From Bacteroidota bacterium (GTDB taxonomy: Bacteria > Bacteroidota > Bacteroidia > Flavobacteriales > Weeksellaceae), in assembly GCA_023422635.1 (NCBI GenBank), contig JAFAGO010000029.1, positions 1-64,000 on the forward strand: a DNA stretch of 64,000 nucleotides, written 5' to 3'. The translations under genes and the position numbers were made by a program. This document shows, in pieces, positions 1 to 8,032 of the stretch (the stretch's first letter is position 1; each line of letters begins with the position of its first letter). The notes beneath the pieces are model-generated. The model was not told the DNA's origin, did no database searches, and was given only the letters and a program-made list of their open reading frames with translations.

Positions 1-866
1 GAATGGAAGCAACTTCAGCGAATGGCTTTAACAAAATACTGAATGAAACAACGATAACAAGAAGTTATGTGGATTGGTTTCCAAGTGCAGAACTCTCCTT
101 CGCACCCAACAAAGATTACGTGTACACCCTAAATTTCAGCCGAAGTATCGATAGGCCCAGTTATGGAGATTTGGCTTCAGGAGGTTTATACAGCAGCCCT
201 TACGTTGAATATGAAGGTAATCCTACTCTATTACCCACATACACCAATACAGTTTCAGCGAACGTAAACTTGAAAAAATGGGCGGTAAATGCTTCCGTTT
301 ACCAAAGCAAAAATCCTATGGGTTTTAGTCTTGTTTATGATGAAATTAGAAATATTTCAAAATTTACGACCTTAAATTTCGAAAAAGAAATTGGAACGAG
401 CGTAGGTTTGGACGTTCCTTTTGAACACAAGTTTTTAACCTCTCAAAATAGCATATCCGTAAATTATTCCAAAACCGAAGACTCACTCGCAATTGTTAAA
501 AAATCTACACCTTATCTTTATTTTTACACCAATAATACTTTAAAATTAGGGAGAGGATTTAATTTTCTTCTTGATGGTTATTGGATCACCAAGAGAACTC
601 TTGGACTTTACGAGTATAACGAAATGTTGATTGTGAATTTGGGGTTAACAAAATCAATTTCAAATTTTGATTTTACATTGCGCTATAACGATATTTTTAC
701 ACAGAACAATTTTATTCAGAAATTAACGTACGACAAAATTAGTACAAAAGGTACTTTCTACGGAAACACGCCCACTTTTTCGGTAGCAATTAAATACAAT
801 TTCGGAAAAGTTTCTAAATCGGAATACAAAGAAAAGCAAATCAACGAAACTACAAATAGGTTGTAA
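1..866 (+). CDS. Outer-membrane beta-barrel receptor, C-terminal part (5' end outside window)
   Basis: The reading frame is already open at the first base, so the N-terminal part (usually a carboxypeptidase-regulatory-like domain and a TonB plug) lies upstream of the window. The visible 287 residues are alternating beta strands with many aromatic residues. They include an SRSIDRPSY-like segment and GNP followed by a proline-rich turn, typical of the outer-membrane beta-barrel protein family of Bacteroidetes. The barrel ends in a KYNFG strand and is followed by a charged tail of about 20 residues. By family it would be a TonB-dependent transporter-like protein in the outer membrane. The substrate cannot be told from this fragment. 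The gene is followed by about 290 bases with no convincing gene. Confidence 0.8.
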   Translation, partial: MEATSANGFNKILNETTITRSYVDWFPSAELSFAPNKDYVYTLNFSRSIDRPSYGDLASGGLYSSPYVEYEGNPTLLPTYTNTVSANVNLKKWAVNASVYQSKNPMGFSLVYDEIRNISKFTTLNFEKEIGTSVGLDVPFEHKFLTSQNSISVNYSKTEDSLAIVKKSTPYLYFYTNNTLKLGRGFNFLLDGYWITKRTLGLYEYNEMLIVNLGLTKSISNFDFTLRYNDIFTQNNFIQKLTYDKISTKGTFYGNTPTFSVAIKYNFGKVSKSEYKEKQINETTNRL

Positions 867-1152
867 TTTCTTGAAAAATTGAACAGCTTATATCAACGGA
901 TGTTTAGCTCGAAGTTTTCATTTTATACTATTTGGGAAAAGTATCTCACCAATAAATCTACTGCTTTATCCAGTTCGTCATCGATTATTTTTGCATTTAA
1001 ATATTTTATCATTGGTTTTTCTTACTTTAGATGATTAATTTCAAATACCAAATACAAAATTTTTAAATTTCAATGATCCGCTTTTCACCGAAAACAAGAA
1101 TACAGGACTTCTACAACATGCCACATCCACACATCAAATATCTATTCTTTAA

Positions 1153-2940
1153 ATGAATCTCTACAGAAAAGATATTGATGGATTAAGAGCCATTGCAGTA
1201 ATTTCGGTAATCTTATTTCATCTTGGTTATCTTAAAAATGGCTATTTAGGCGTTGATGTATTTTTTGTAATTAGCGGATATTTGATTACAAGAATTGTGT
1301 ACAAAAACTCGGAAAATAATACGTTTTCTTTACTAGAATTTTATGAAAGAAGAATCCGCCGAATAATTCCGCTGGTGCTCTTTACTACTTTCGTATCGTT
1401 GATTTTGGGTATTCTTCTCATGCTTCCCGACGATTTAGAAAATTTGTGTCAATCTGTGGTGGCAACCAACTTCTTTTCGAACAATATTCTAATGCAAATT
1501 ACAAGCGTAGATTATTGGGACGTAAAAAACGATTATAAACCGCTAATGCATACCTGGAGTCTTGGCGTGGAGGAACAATTTTACCTTTTATTCCCGATTA
1601 TTTTTATGATTTTGAAAGGAAATCGTAGAAAATTTATTCTTCCTCTCCTCATCTTTCTATCAGTGGTATCGCTGATTTTATTTTTGGGCTCTAATAATGC
1701 AGCTTCGAAATTTTATTTTATTCAATATCGATTCTATGAGTTGGCATTGGGCGGAATTTGTGCCATCATTTTCGCAAAAAATCAAGTTCAAAAGAGCGCT
1801 TCTGGATTATTTGCCTTTTTAATCGCGCTGATATTTATATTGTTCTTCAAAAATAACTTTGGAAACGACCTGAATGTTATCCTCACAACCATTTTCACTG
1901 CAGGGATTTTAGTTCTGGGGAAAAATCAATTTCAAGATCAATATTGGTACAAAATGATCATTTGTAATCCGCTCATGATGGGTGTCGGAAAAATAAGTTT
2001 TAGCTTGTATATGTGGCATCAAATTGTTTTTGCATTTGCGCGCTATGCTCTATTTGAAACCATTACAGCTCGTTATGCGATATTGCTTTCAATTGTGGTG
2101 ATATTCTTATCAATTTCATCATATTTTATCATTGAAAGTACATTTAGAAATAAGAACCGTATTCCATCAAAACCTTTTTTCATAAGCATTTTTATTGCTT
2201 TCCTTATTACAACTGGAAGTTCTTTGTATATTTATATGAAAGGCGGAATTATTAAAGATGTTCCCGAATTAGGTTTATCAACATCAAATTCCTCTAAACA
2301 ATTGAATTTTTTCGATGGCGAAAATAACATCAACAATCAATACAATGAATCAATACGAGCATTAGATCGACCATTTTCTGAAACAGGAAAGAAGATAAAA
2401 ATCTTAATTTTTGGAAATAGTTTTGGACGAGATGTCGCCAATATTCTATTAGAATCTTCCTTTAAGAATGAAGTCGAAATTCGATATACCGATATTTTCC
2501 CAAAATCTGAAAACGAACTAAAAAAGAGAATTCAAGCTGCCGATTACATTTTCCTTGCCAATAAATCCATTGACGAAATGATTGCAAAATACCATATTCA
2601 ATCCCGCAAAGTATGGATTGTGGGAACGAAGGATTTTGGAAACAGCAATGGCATTCATTATAACCAAAAAATTGGTGATTACGCAACGTACAGAACCAAT
2701 ATGAAATCTGGTGTTTGGGAAAAATATATGGAAGAAAAGAAAAAATATGGAGCCAAATACATCGATTTAATTGGTGCCGTAAGCAATTCCAAAGGGCAAG
2801 TTTTGGTGTTTACACCGGATGGAAAATTTATTAGTCAAGATACGCGTCATCTCACTCCGTTTGGCGCTGCATTTTTTGCTCAACTTTTAGATTCAAGATG
2901 GAGAGCGATTTTGCACCTTCAAAAAGGTGATGTAAAGTAA
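1153..2940 (+). CDS. Acyltransferase 3 family protein with C-terminal SGNH domain (OafA/YrhL type)
   Basis: This 595-residue inner-membrane protein probably O-acylates a cell-surface glycan. Residues 1-350 form the acyltransferase-3 domain, with about ten hydrophobic helices. Near the N-terminus it has the family hallmark YRKDIDGLRAIAV and VILFH, followed by GYLGVDVFFVISGYLIT and the cytoplasmic RRIRRI motif. After the last helix (about residue 355) comes an extracytoplasmic SGNH-hydrolase-like domain. It has a block-I-like GNSFGRD (Asn replaces the usual Asp) near residue 424 and a C-terminal DTRHLTPFG, which matches the DxxH block with the catalytic Asp and His. The layout is that of OafA-like lipopolysaccharide or peptidoglycan O-acetyltransferases. 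The substrate is unknown and no polysaccharide genes flank it. Confidence 0.88.
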   Translation: MNLYRKDIDGLRAIAVISVILFHLGYLKNGYLGVDVFFVISGYLITRIVYKNSENNTFSLLEFYERRIRRIIPLVLFTTFVSLILGILLMLPDDLENLCQSVVATNFFSNNILMQITSVDYWDVKNDYKPLMHTWSLGVEEQFYLLFPIIFMILKGNRRKFILPLLIFLSVVSLILFLGSNNAASKFYFIQYRFYELALGGICAIIFAKNQVQKSASGLFAFLIALIFILFFKNNFGNDLNVILTTIFTAGILVLGKNQFQDQYWYKMIICNPLMMGVGKISFSLYMWHQIVFAFARYALFETITARYAILLSIVVIFLSISSYFIIESTFRNKNRIPSKPFFISIFIAFLITTGSSLYIYMKGGIIKDVPELGLSTSNSSKQLNFFDGENNINNQYNESIRALDRPFSETGKKIKILIFGNSFGRDVANILLESSFKNEVEIRYTDIFPKSENELKKRIQAADYIFLANKSIDEMIAKYHIQSRKVWIVGTKDFGNSNGIHYNQKIGDYATYRTNMKSGVWEKYMEEKKKYGAKYIDLIGAVSNSKGQVLVFTPDGKFISQDTRHLTPFGAAFFAQLLDSRWRAILHLQKGDVK

Positions 2941-3070
2941 GAAAATACACAAAACTAAATCGTATCCGTAAATTCTCCAACTTAGAAATTCACAACGTGT
3001 AGTTGTATTGTAATTTCATTTTAAAAGTTTAGCAAGAAGATTCATTATTTTTTTCCTACGTTAAGAAGCA

Positions 3071-3104
3071 TAAAAAAAGCACCTCATTTCTGTGGTGCTT
3101 CTTT
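3071..3104 (-). terminator. Intrinsic terminator of rpsA
   Basis: The arms AAGCACC (3077-3083) and GGTGCTT (3094-3100) form a seven-pair stem. On the minus strand the stem is followed by a run of seven T. It lies 26 bases after the rpsA stop codon. Confidence 0.85.
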
Positions 3105-3129
3105 ATCATTTGAAATTGGATTCTGTAAA

Positions 3130-4911
3130 TTATTTACCTTCTTCCATTTTCTTTTTCAATTCTGCTAAAGCGTCGATATCACCAAGAGTGGTTTTTTCTT
3201 CACCTGAACTTGAACCAGCTTTAGAAGCTTCTTTCACGTTCTTTTTCTCTTCGTCTCTAAAGATTCCTGTGTGGGAAACCACTACTCTTTTGAAATCTTT
3301 GTTGAATTCGATTACTTTGAAATCTGCAGTTTCTCCTTTTTTGATTTTGGATCCATCTTCTTTCTCCAATAATCTTGATGGGCAGAATGCTTCAACTTCA
3401 GAATCTTCGAATTGAATTTGAGCTCCTTTATCGAATACTTCAGTTGCTACACCAGAGTGTACGGTACCTTCAGCATATTTAGTTTCGAATTTATCCCAAG
3501 GATTTTCTGTTAATTGTTTGTGGCCTAAAGAAATTCTTCTTGCAGGAATATCCAACTCAAGAACAACAACATCCAATTTATCTCCTACGTTGCAGAATTC
3601 TGAAGGATGTTTGATTTTTTTAGTCCAAGAAAGGTCAGAGATATAAACTAAACCGTCGATACCTTCTTCCAATTCTACAAATACTCCAAAGTTAGTGAAG
3701 TTTCTAACCGTTCCAACATGAGTTGAACCGATAGGATATTTTGCTTCAATATTTTCCCATGGATCTTTGGAAAGTTGTTTCATACCAAGAGAGATTTTTC
3801 TTTCTTCTCTATCCAAAGTAAGTACTTCAGCTTCCACTTCATCACCAACTTTTACGAAATCTCCAGCACTTCTCAAGTGAGTAGACCAAGACATTTCAGA
3901 TACGTGGATTAATCCTTCTACACCTGGAGCAATTTCTACAAATGCACCATAGTCTGCAAGAACAACTACTTTACCTTTTACTTTATCTCCAACTTTAAGG
4001 TCTGCAGAAAGCGCATCCCACGGATGTGGTTCAAGCTGCTTCATACCCAATTGGATTCTTGTTTTCTCGTCGTCGAAATCAAGGATTACCACTTTCACGG
4101 TTTGTCCGTCTTCAAGAATTTCAGATGGGTGATTAACTCTAGACCAAGAAAGGTCGGTAATGTGGATCAATCCATCAACACCACCAAGATCAACAAATAC
4201 TCCATAAGAAGTAATGTTTTTAACAGTTCCTTCAAGAACCTGACCTTTTTCAAGTTGTGCGATGATTTCTTTTTTCTGATCTTCGATATCTGCTTCGATC
4301 AATGCTTTGTGCGATACTACAACGTTCTTAAACTCAGGGTTGATTTTAACCACTTTGAATTCCATTGTTTTACCAACAAACTGATCGTAATCTTTAATCG
4401 GCTTAACATCGATTTGTGAACCTGGAAGGAACGCTTCGATACCGTAGATATCTACAATCATACCTCCTTTTGTTCTTGATTTTACAAAACCGTTTACTAC
4501 TTCTCCAGTTTCGTGAAGTTCGTTCACTTTATCCCAAGCTTTAAGCGTTCTTGCTTTTTTGTGAGAAAGTTGAAGTTGTCCAGTTTTATCTTCTCTTCTG
4601 TCCACCATTACTTCAACCTCGTCGCCTACTTTAAGCCCTTGGTTGTAACGGAATTCGTTAAGAGAAATTACACCTTCAGATTTGAAGTTGATGTCAACAA
4701 TTGCTTCTTTGTCGGTAAGTCTTACCACTTTTCCAACTAAAACATCATTGTCTTCAAGATCGTTTAAAGAACCTTTGTAGATTTCTTCAAGATCCGATTT
4801 TTCTTTTCTTGCATCAGCATCAAGTCCAGATTCGAAAGAATCCCAGTCAAATTGTTCAGGTGCAACGTTTTGGTTTAATAATAATTCAGCTGAATTTGTC
4901 TCTTTTGACAT
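3130..4911 (-). CDS. rpsA: 30S ribosomal protein S1
   Basis: This is ribosomal protein S1, which binds mRNA on the small subunit and helps initiation on mRNAs with weak Shine-Dalgarno sequences. The 593 residues hold six S1 RNA-binding domains in tandem after an acidic N-terminal segment of about 50 residues. The three most canonical repeats each contain G-V/A-F-V-E/D-L followed by a GL(I/V)(H/Y)(I/V)S/T-(D/E)-(L/M)-S-W strand; the first two and the last are more divergent, as is normal for S1. A lysine- and serine-rich tail ends the protein. The gene is single, with its own promoter about 120 bases upstream and its own terminator. Several long frames on the opposite strand here are shadows of this highly expressed, codon-biased gene. 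Confidence 0.97.
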   Translation of the reverse strand: MSKETNSAELLLNQNVAPEQFDWDSFESGLDADARKEKSDLEEIYKGSLNDLEDNDVLVGKVVRLTDKEAIVDINFKSEGVISLNEFRYNQGLKVGDEVEVMVDRREDKTGQLQLSHKKARTLKAWDKVNELHETGEVVNGFVKSRTKGGMIVDIYGIEAFLPGSQIDVKPIKDYDQFVGKTMEFKVVKINPEFKNVVVSHKALIEADIEDQKKEIIAQLEKGQVLEGTVKNITSYGVFVDLGGVDGLIHITDLSWSRVNHPSEILEDGQTVKVVILDFDDEKTRIQLGMKQLEPHPWDALSADLKVGDKVKGKVVVLADYGAFVEIAPGVEGLIHVSEMSWSTHLRSAGDFVKVGDEVEAEVLTLDREERKISLGMKQLSKDPWENIEAKYPIGSTHVGTVRNFTNFGVFVELEEGIDGLVYISDLSWTKKIKHPSEFCNVGDKLDVVVLELDIPARRISLGHKQLTENPWDKFETKYAEGTVHSGVATEVFDKGAQIQFEDSEVEAFCPSRLLEKEDGSKIKKGETADFKVIEFNKDFKRVVVSHTGIFRDEEKKNVKEASKAGSSSGEEKTTLGDIDALAELKKKMEEGK

Positions 4912-5033
4912 AATTCTAAAAAATTTGTATTCCTTCTTTTTCAGACTTTGGCTTTACTGCGAATCCCGAAAAATACGGAAGATGTTAATTGTTAATGGTT
5001 TACTTCGCCAAAAGTGCGTTCGCAAAAGTGGTG

Positions 5034-5064
5034 CAAAAATACAACATTTATTTCAATCCAACAA
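5034..5064 (-). promoter_or_regulatory. Predicted rpsA promoter
   Basis: On the minus strand TATTTTTG (5041-5034) matches the Bacteroidetes -7 box TAnnTTTG. A TTG (5064-5062) lies 20 bases upstream, the spacing expected for the -33 element. The resulting rpsA leader would be about 115 bases. Confidence 0.6.
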
Positions 5065-5133
5065 TGCTTTTTGTAAAATCATTTTTCAACGTAAAATACT
5101 TACGTTCAGCCGGTAACACATTATTCTTTTCGA

Positions 5134-5208
5134 AGCTTTTTCCCGCTATCCGATGTATCTTTTATTTTTCTTAGAAAAAATAAAAGGATGTCGCTTCTAT
5201 CGGGGCTA
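5134..5208. repeat. Palindromic intergenic repeat, copy 1 of the GCCCCGAT...AGCGGGAAA family
   Basis: Read on the minus strand the element starts TAGCCCCGATAGAAGCG, continues ACATCCTTTT and ends AAAGATACATCGGATAGCGG followed by GAAAA. A second copy lies at 40410-40473 in plus orientation. The central hairpin arms here are CTTTTATTTTT and its exact complement, longer than in copy 2. The element lies in the 353-base gap between the divergently transcribed rpsA and helicase genes, upstream of the helicase promoter. Confidence 0.7.
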
Positions 5209-5252
5209 TGAGTTTTTCGCTCTCTTCAGCATTTACCAAAAAATCAAATACC

Positions 5253-5260
5253 TACCTTTG
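5253..5260 (+). promoter_or_regulatory. Predicted helicase promoter, -7 box
   Basis: TACCTTTG matches TAnnTTTG. It ends only four bases before the ATG at 5265, so transcription would start at or next to the start codon. This implies a leaderless or nearly leaderless mRNA. Confidence 0.5.
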
Positions 5261-5264
5261 CACT

Positions 5265-6572
5265 ATGGATGTAACCTCAATTTTACAAAAACTGCAGATT
5301 CAAGAACTGAATCAAATGCAAAAATCAACCTATTCCGCTTCCGAAAACGAAACGGATATTGTGCTTCTTTCCCCAACGGGATCTGGAAAAACCCTTGCTT
5401 TTCTACTTCCGGTTCTTCGGAATTTAAAACAGAATACAAAAGGTATTCAAACCTTAATTTTAGTTCCTGCGCGCGAATTGGCGCTTCAAATCGAACACGT
5501 ATTCAAATCAATGGGAACCGATTTTAAAGTTTCCGTGGCGTATGGAGGTCACGACAAAAAAATTGAAATCAACACTTTAACGGAAGCTCCCGCAGTTTTA
5601 ATAGGAACACCAGGAAGAATTGCGTACCATCTTAAAAATAAAAATTTTGATCCTTCCACCATAAAAACACTCGTTCTTGATGAATTCGACAAAGCGCTCG
5701 AACTTGGATTTCAAGACGATATGGAATTTATTATAGGAGAATTAACCGCACTTTCTCAACGTTTTCTAACATCGGCAACGGTAATGGAAAACATTCCAAA
5801 TTTTGTAGGTTTGCATCAAGAAAAAAAGCTCAGCTTTCTAAAAGAAACTGCAGCCAAACCCGATCTTCAACTTAAAAAAATAGTAACACTTCCCGAAGAG
5901 AAGTTAGAAAACCTCTTCCACCTCATCTGTAAAATTGGCAATAAAAGAACATTAATTTTTTGCAATCACCGGGACGCTGTGGACCGAATTTCTGAACTTT
6001 TAAGAGAAAAAGGCATTCAACGAGAAACCTTTCATGGGGGAATGGAACAAGATGAACGTGAACGTGCGCTTTTAAAATTCCGAAACGATTCTGCACGGAT
6101 TTTAATTACAACAGATTTAGCAGCAAGAGGTTTGGATATTCCTGAAGTTGAATCCATTGTACACTATCAATTACCTCCAAAAGAAGATGCTTTTATCCAT
6201 AGAAACGGCCGAACATCAAGAATGAACGCTAAAGGTTTTGTGTATTTAATGATGACGGAAGATGAAAATTTCCCATTCATAAAAAACAACCTTCCCGAAG
6301 TAAATGTTTATGAAAACAATCGCGTTCCAGAACGAACACCAATGCAAACGATTTACATTAGCGCAGGTAAAAAAGAGAAGGTTAATAAAGTAGATATCGT
6401 TGGCTATTTAATTAAAAAAGGCAATCTTGAAAAAGATGATATTGGACTGATCGAGGTAAAAGACAATACGTCGTACGTTGCCGTAAATCGAAAAAAAACA
6501 GTCGAACTTTTAAAGCTTCTCAAACCCGAAAAATTAAAAGGCAAAAAAGTAAAAATTGAAATTGCTTATTAA
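5265..6572 (+). CDS. DEAD-box-type RNA helicase with DbpA-like C-terminal domain
   Basis: This is an ATP-dependent RNA helicase of 435 residues. Motif I SPTGSGKT is at about 36-43, motif Ib TPGR near 115, and motif II DEFD, a variant of DEAD, at about 139-142. Motif III is SAT, motif V ARGLDIP and motif VI HRNGRTSR. The last 70 residues (GKKEKVNKVDIVGYL to the end, with SYVAVNR) resemble the RNA-binding domain of DbpA, which in Escherichia coli targets the helicase to 23S rRNA during 50S assembly. A role in ribosome biogenesis is therefore likely but inferred. The frame also opens at 5208, but that start lies inside an intergenic repeat and upstream of the promoter box, so the ATG at 5265 is chosen. 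Confidence 0.9.
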   Translation: MDVTSILQKLQIQELNQMQKSTYSASENETDIVLLSPTGSGKTLAFLLPVLRNLKQNTKGIQTLILVPARELALQIEHVFKSMGTDFKVSVAYGGHDKKIEINTLTEAPAVLIGTPGRIAYHLKNKNFDPSTIKTLVLDEFDKALELGFQDDMEFIIGELTALSQRFLTSATVMENIPNFVGLHQEKKLSFLKETAAKPDLQLKKIVTLPEEKLENLFHLICKIGNKRTLIFCNHRDAVDRISELLREKGIQRETFHGGMEQDERERALLKFRNDSARILITTDLAARGLDIPEVESIVHYQLPPKEDAFIHRNGRTSRMNAKGFVYLMMTEDENFPFIKNNLPEVNVYENNRVPERTPMQTIYISAGKKEKVNKVDIVGYLIKKGNLEKDDIGLIEVKDNTSYVAVNRKKTVELLKLLKPEKLKGKKVKIEIAY

Positions 6573-6592
6573 AAAACGATTTTCATTCAATA

Positions 6593-6627
6593 GAAAAAGC
6601 AGCCAATTTCTGGTTGCTTCTTTTTTT
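6593..6627. terminator. Bidirectional terminator between helicase and SMP-30 genes
   Basis: AAGCAGCCA (6597-6605) pairs with TGGTTGCTT (6611-6619), with one G-U pair. The stem has A-rich sequence before it and a T-run after it, so it can serve both convergent genes. Confidence 0.8.
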
Positions 6628-6640
6628 ATCTTCATTGAAA

Positions 6641-7534
6641 TTACTTCATTCCTTTCACATTCATTTTTAAAGTATATACCGATTTAGATGCGGTTATAAA
6701 TAACGTTTTATTGTCTTTTCCCGCGAATGTAACATTGCCTGTCCATTCTTCATCAATCGGGATATGCATTATTTTTTCGCCATTAGGATTAAATATGGTA
6801 ACGCCGTTATTCGTAAGGTAAAGATTCCCTTTTTCATCTACAGTCATTCCATCCGAACCCATTTCGCAGAAGATTTTTTTATTCGTTAATTTACCTTCTC
6901 CTATAATATCATACACATAGGTTTTTTCGGCGTAAAGGTCAGAAACATAAAGTTTTTTCAAACGATTACTTCCTATAATTCCATTCGGCTGTACAAAAGC
7001 ATCAAAGGTTGTAATGCTTCCATTTGAACTCCTGTAATAAAGGTGTTCTTCAGGAATTTCCTGTTTAAAATTTTTCCAATAATCGCGTTCATATAAAGGA
7101 TCGGTAAAATAGATTCCATCATTATTATCAATCCACAAATCGTTTGGTCCATTTGGTCGTTTCCCTTTTACATTCGGCATTAGCACCGTGTGCGAAGCGT
7201 CTTTTTTAAACTTCCACAATTCTCCATTTTCATCGGAACATGAGATTAAATTTCCTTCTTTATCAAAATAAGTTCCGTTGGCTCTACCCGATTCGTTGGT
7301 GAACAATTGAATTTCATTATTTTTCCAATTCCAAATATAGATTGAATTATTGGGCTGATCGGTAAAATAAACATTTCCCGAAGCATCAGCCGCCGGACCT
7401 TCAGTAAACGTAAAATTTTGAGAAATTCGAATAGGTGAACTTCCTTCTGCGATCAAACTTTTATCTGTATTAAAACTCGCACAGCTGGTGAAAAATGTGG
7501 CAGCTGCAATGGTAACGAGGAATTGAAATTTCAT
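6641..7534 (-). CDS. SMP-30/gluconolactonase-family lipoprotein
   Basis: The protein has 297 residues. Its N-terminus is a lipoprotein signal with lipobox FTSC (Cys at residue 18), so the mature protein is membrane-anchored, probably periplasmic. The rest fits the six-bladed beta-propeller of the SMP-30/gluconolactonase/LRE-like family. It has FTEGPAADASGNVYFTDQPNN near residue 43, the metal-ligand segment GPNDLWIDNNDGIYFTDP, PNGI near residue 184 and GSDGMTVDEKGNLYLT. Members hydrolyse lactones or organophosphate esters using a divalent metal. The actual substrate is unknown. The gene is transcribed convergently with the helicase and has no operon partner. Confidence 0.87.
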   Translation of the reverse strand: MKFQFLVTIAAATFFTSCASFNTDKSLIAEGSSPIRISQNFTFTEGPAADASGNVYFTDQPNNSIYIWNWKNNEIQLFTNESGRANGTYFDKEGNLISCSDENGELWKFKKDASHTVLMPNVKGKRPNGPNDLWIDNNDGIYFTDPLYERDYWKNFKQEIPEEHLYYRSSNGSITTFDAFVQPNGIIGSNRLKKLYVSDLYAEKTYVYDIIGEGKLTNKKIFCEMGSDGMTVDEKGNLYLTNNGVTIFNPNGEKIMHIPIDEEWTGNVTFAGKDNKTLFITASKSVYTLKMNVKGMK

Positions 7535-7585
7535 AGAAATCTTTTTTGCGCAATTTACAACTTGTACATTCGACGGAAAAATTTT

Positions 7586-7593
7586 TATCTTTG
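7586..7593 (+). promoter_or_regulatory. Predicted promoter -7 box for the MerR-type gene
   Basis: TATCTTTG matches TAnnTTTG and lies 20 bases before the ATG at 7614. Confidence 0.5.
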
Positions 7594-7613
7594 AAAATTA
7601 GAATTCACTACAA

Positions 7614-7946
7614 ATGAAACTCAATCTTCCGGACAAGCTCTATTATTCCATCGGTGAAGTTGCCAAAGCTTTTGATGTTAACGCGTCGCTTTTACGATAT
7701 TGGGAGCAGGAATTTCCCATTTTAATGCCCAAGAAAAATAAGAAAGGTAATCGCTATTTTACTCCAGAAGACATTAAAAATTTGCAAATTATTTACCACT
7801 TGGTAAAAGAAAAGGGCTACACGCTGGATGGTGCAAGAATCGCACTTACAACAAACAACAAAATTTCGGAAACCGTTTCCATTATTGATCGTTTACAATT
7901 CGTTAAAGCAGAATTAAATAAGCTAAAAGAGTCTTTAAACGATTAA
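7614..7946 (+). CDS. MerR-family transcriptional regulator
   Basis: The protein has 110 residues. The N-terminal 75 form a MerR-type winged helix: YSIGEVAKAFDVNASLLRYW (helix-turn-helix) followed by the wing GNRYFTPEDIKNLQIIYHLV and GYTLDGARIAL. The rest is a short helix for dimerisation. There is no C-terminal effector domain and no cysteines for metal sensing, so the signal is not evident. Such small MerR proteins are common in flavobacteria. The next gene follows after 86 bases on the same strand and may be co-transcribed. Confidence 0.88.
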   Translation: MKLNLPDKLYYSIGEVAKAFDVNASLLRYWEQEFPILMPKKNKKGNRYFTPEDIKNLQIIYHLVKEKGYTLDGARIALTTNNKISETVSIIDRLQFVKAELNKLKESLND

Positions 7947-8032
7947 TTACGGGTGTTTTACCCTCTAAAATTAGGTGTTTTTCCTTTGCAGGACAGCAAT
8001 ATTCATTTTTAATATTGTAAAAAATAAACGCC

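Noticed and set aside
923..1012. 29-residue ORF on the minus strand in the gap after the receptor gene (MIKYLNAKIIDDELDKAV...)
   Set aside because: It has no promoter box, no terminator and no recognised relatives. The length is within chance for AT-rich DNA.
3092..4740. Several plus-strand frames opposite rpsA
   Set aside because: They are shadows of a biased ribosomal gene with poor coding character and no promoters.
5208..5264. Upstream start of the helicase at 5208
   Set aside because: It lies in an intergenic palindromic repeat and before the promoter box. ATG 5265 fits the family N-terminus.
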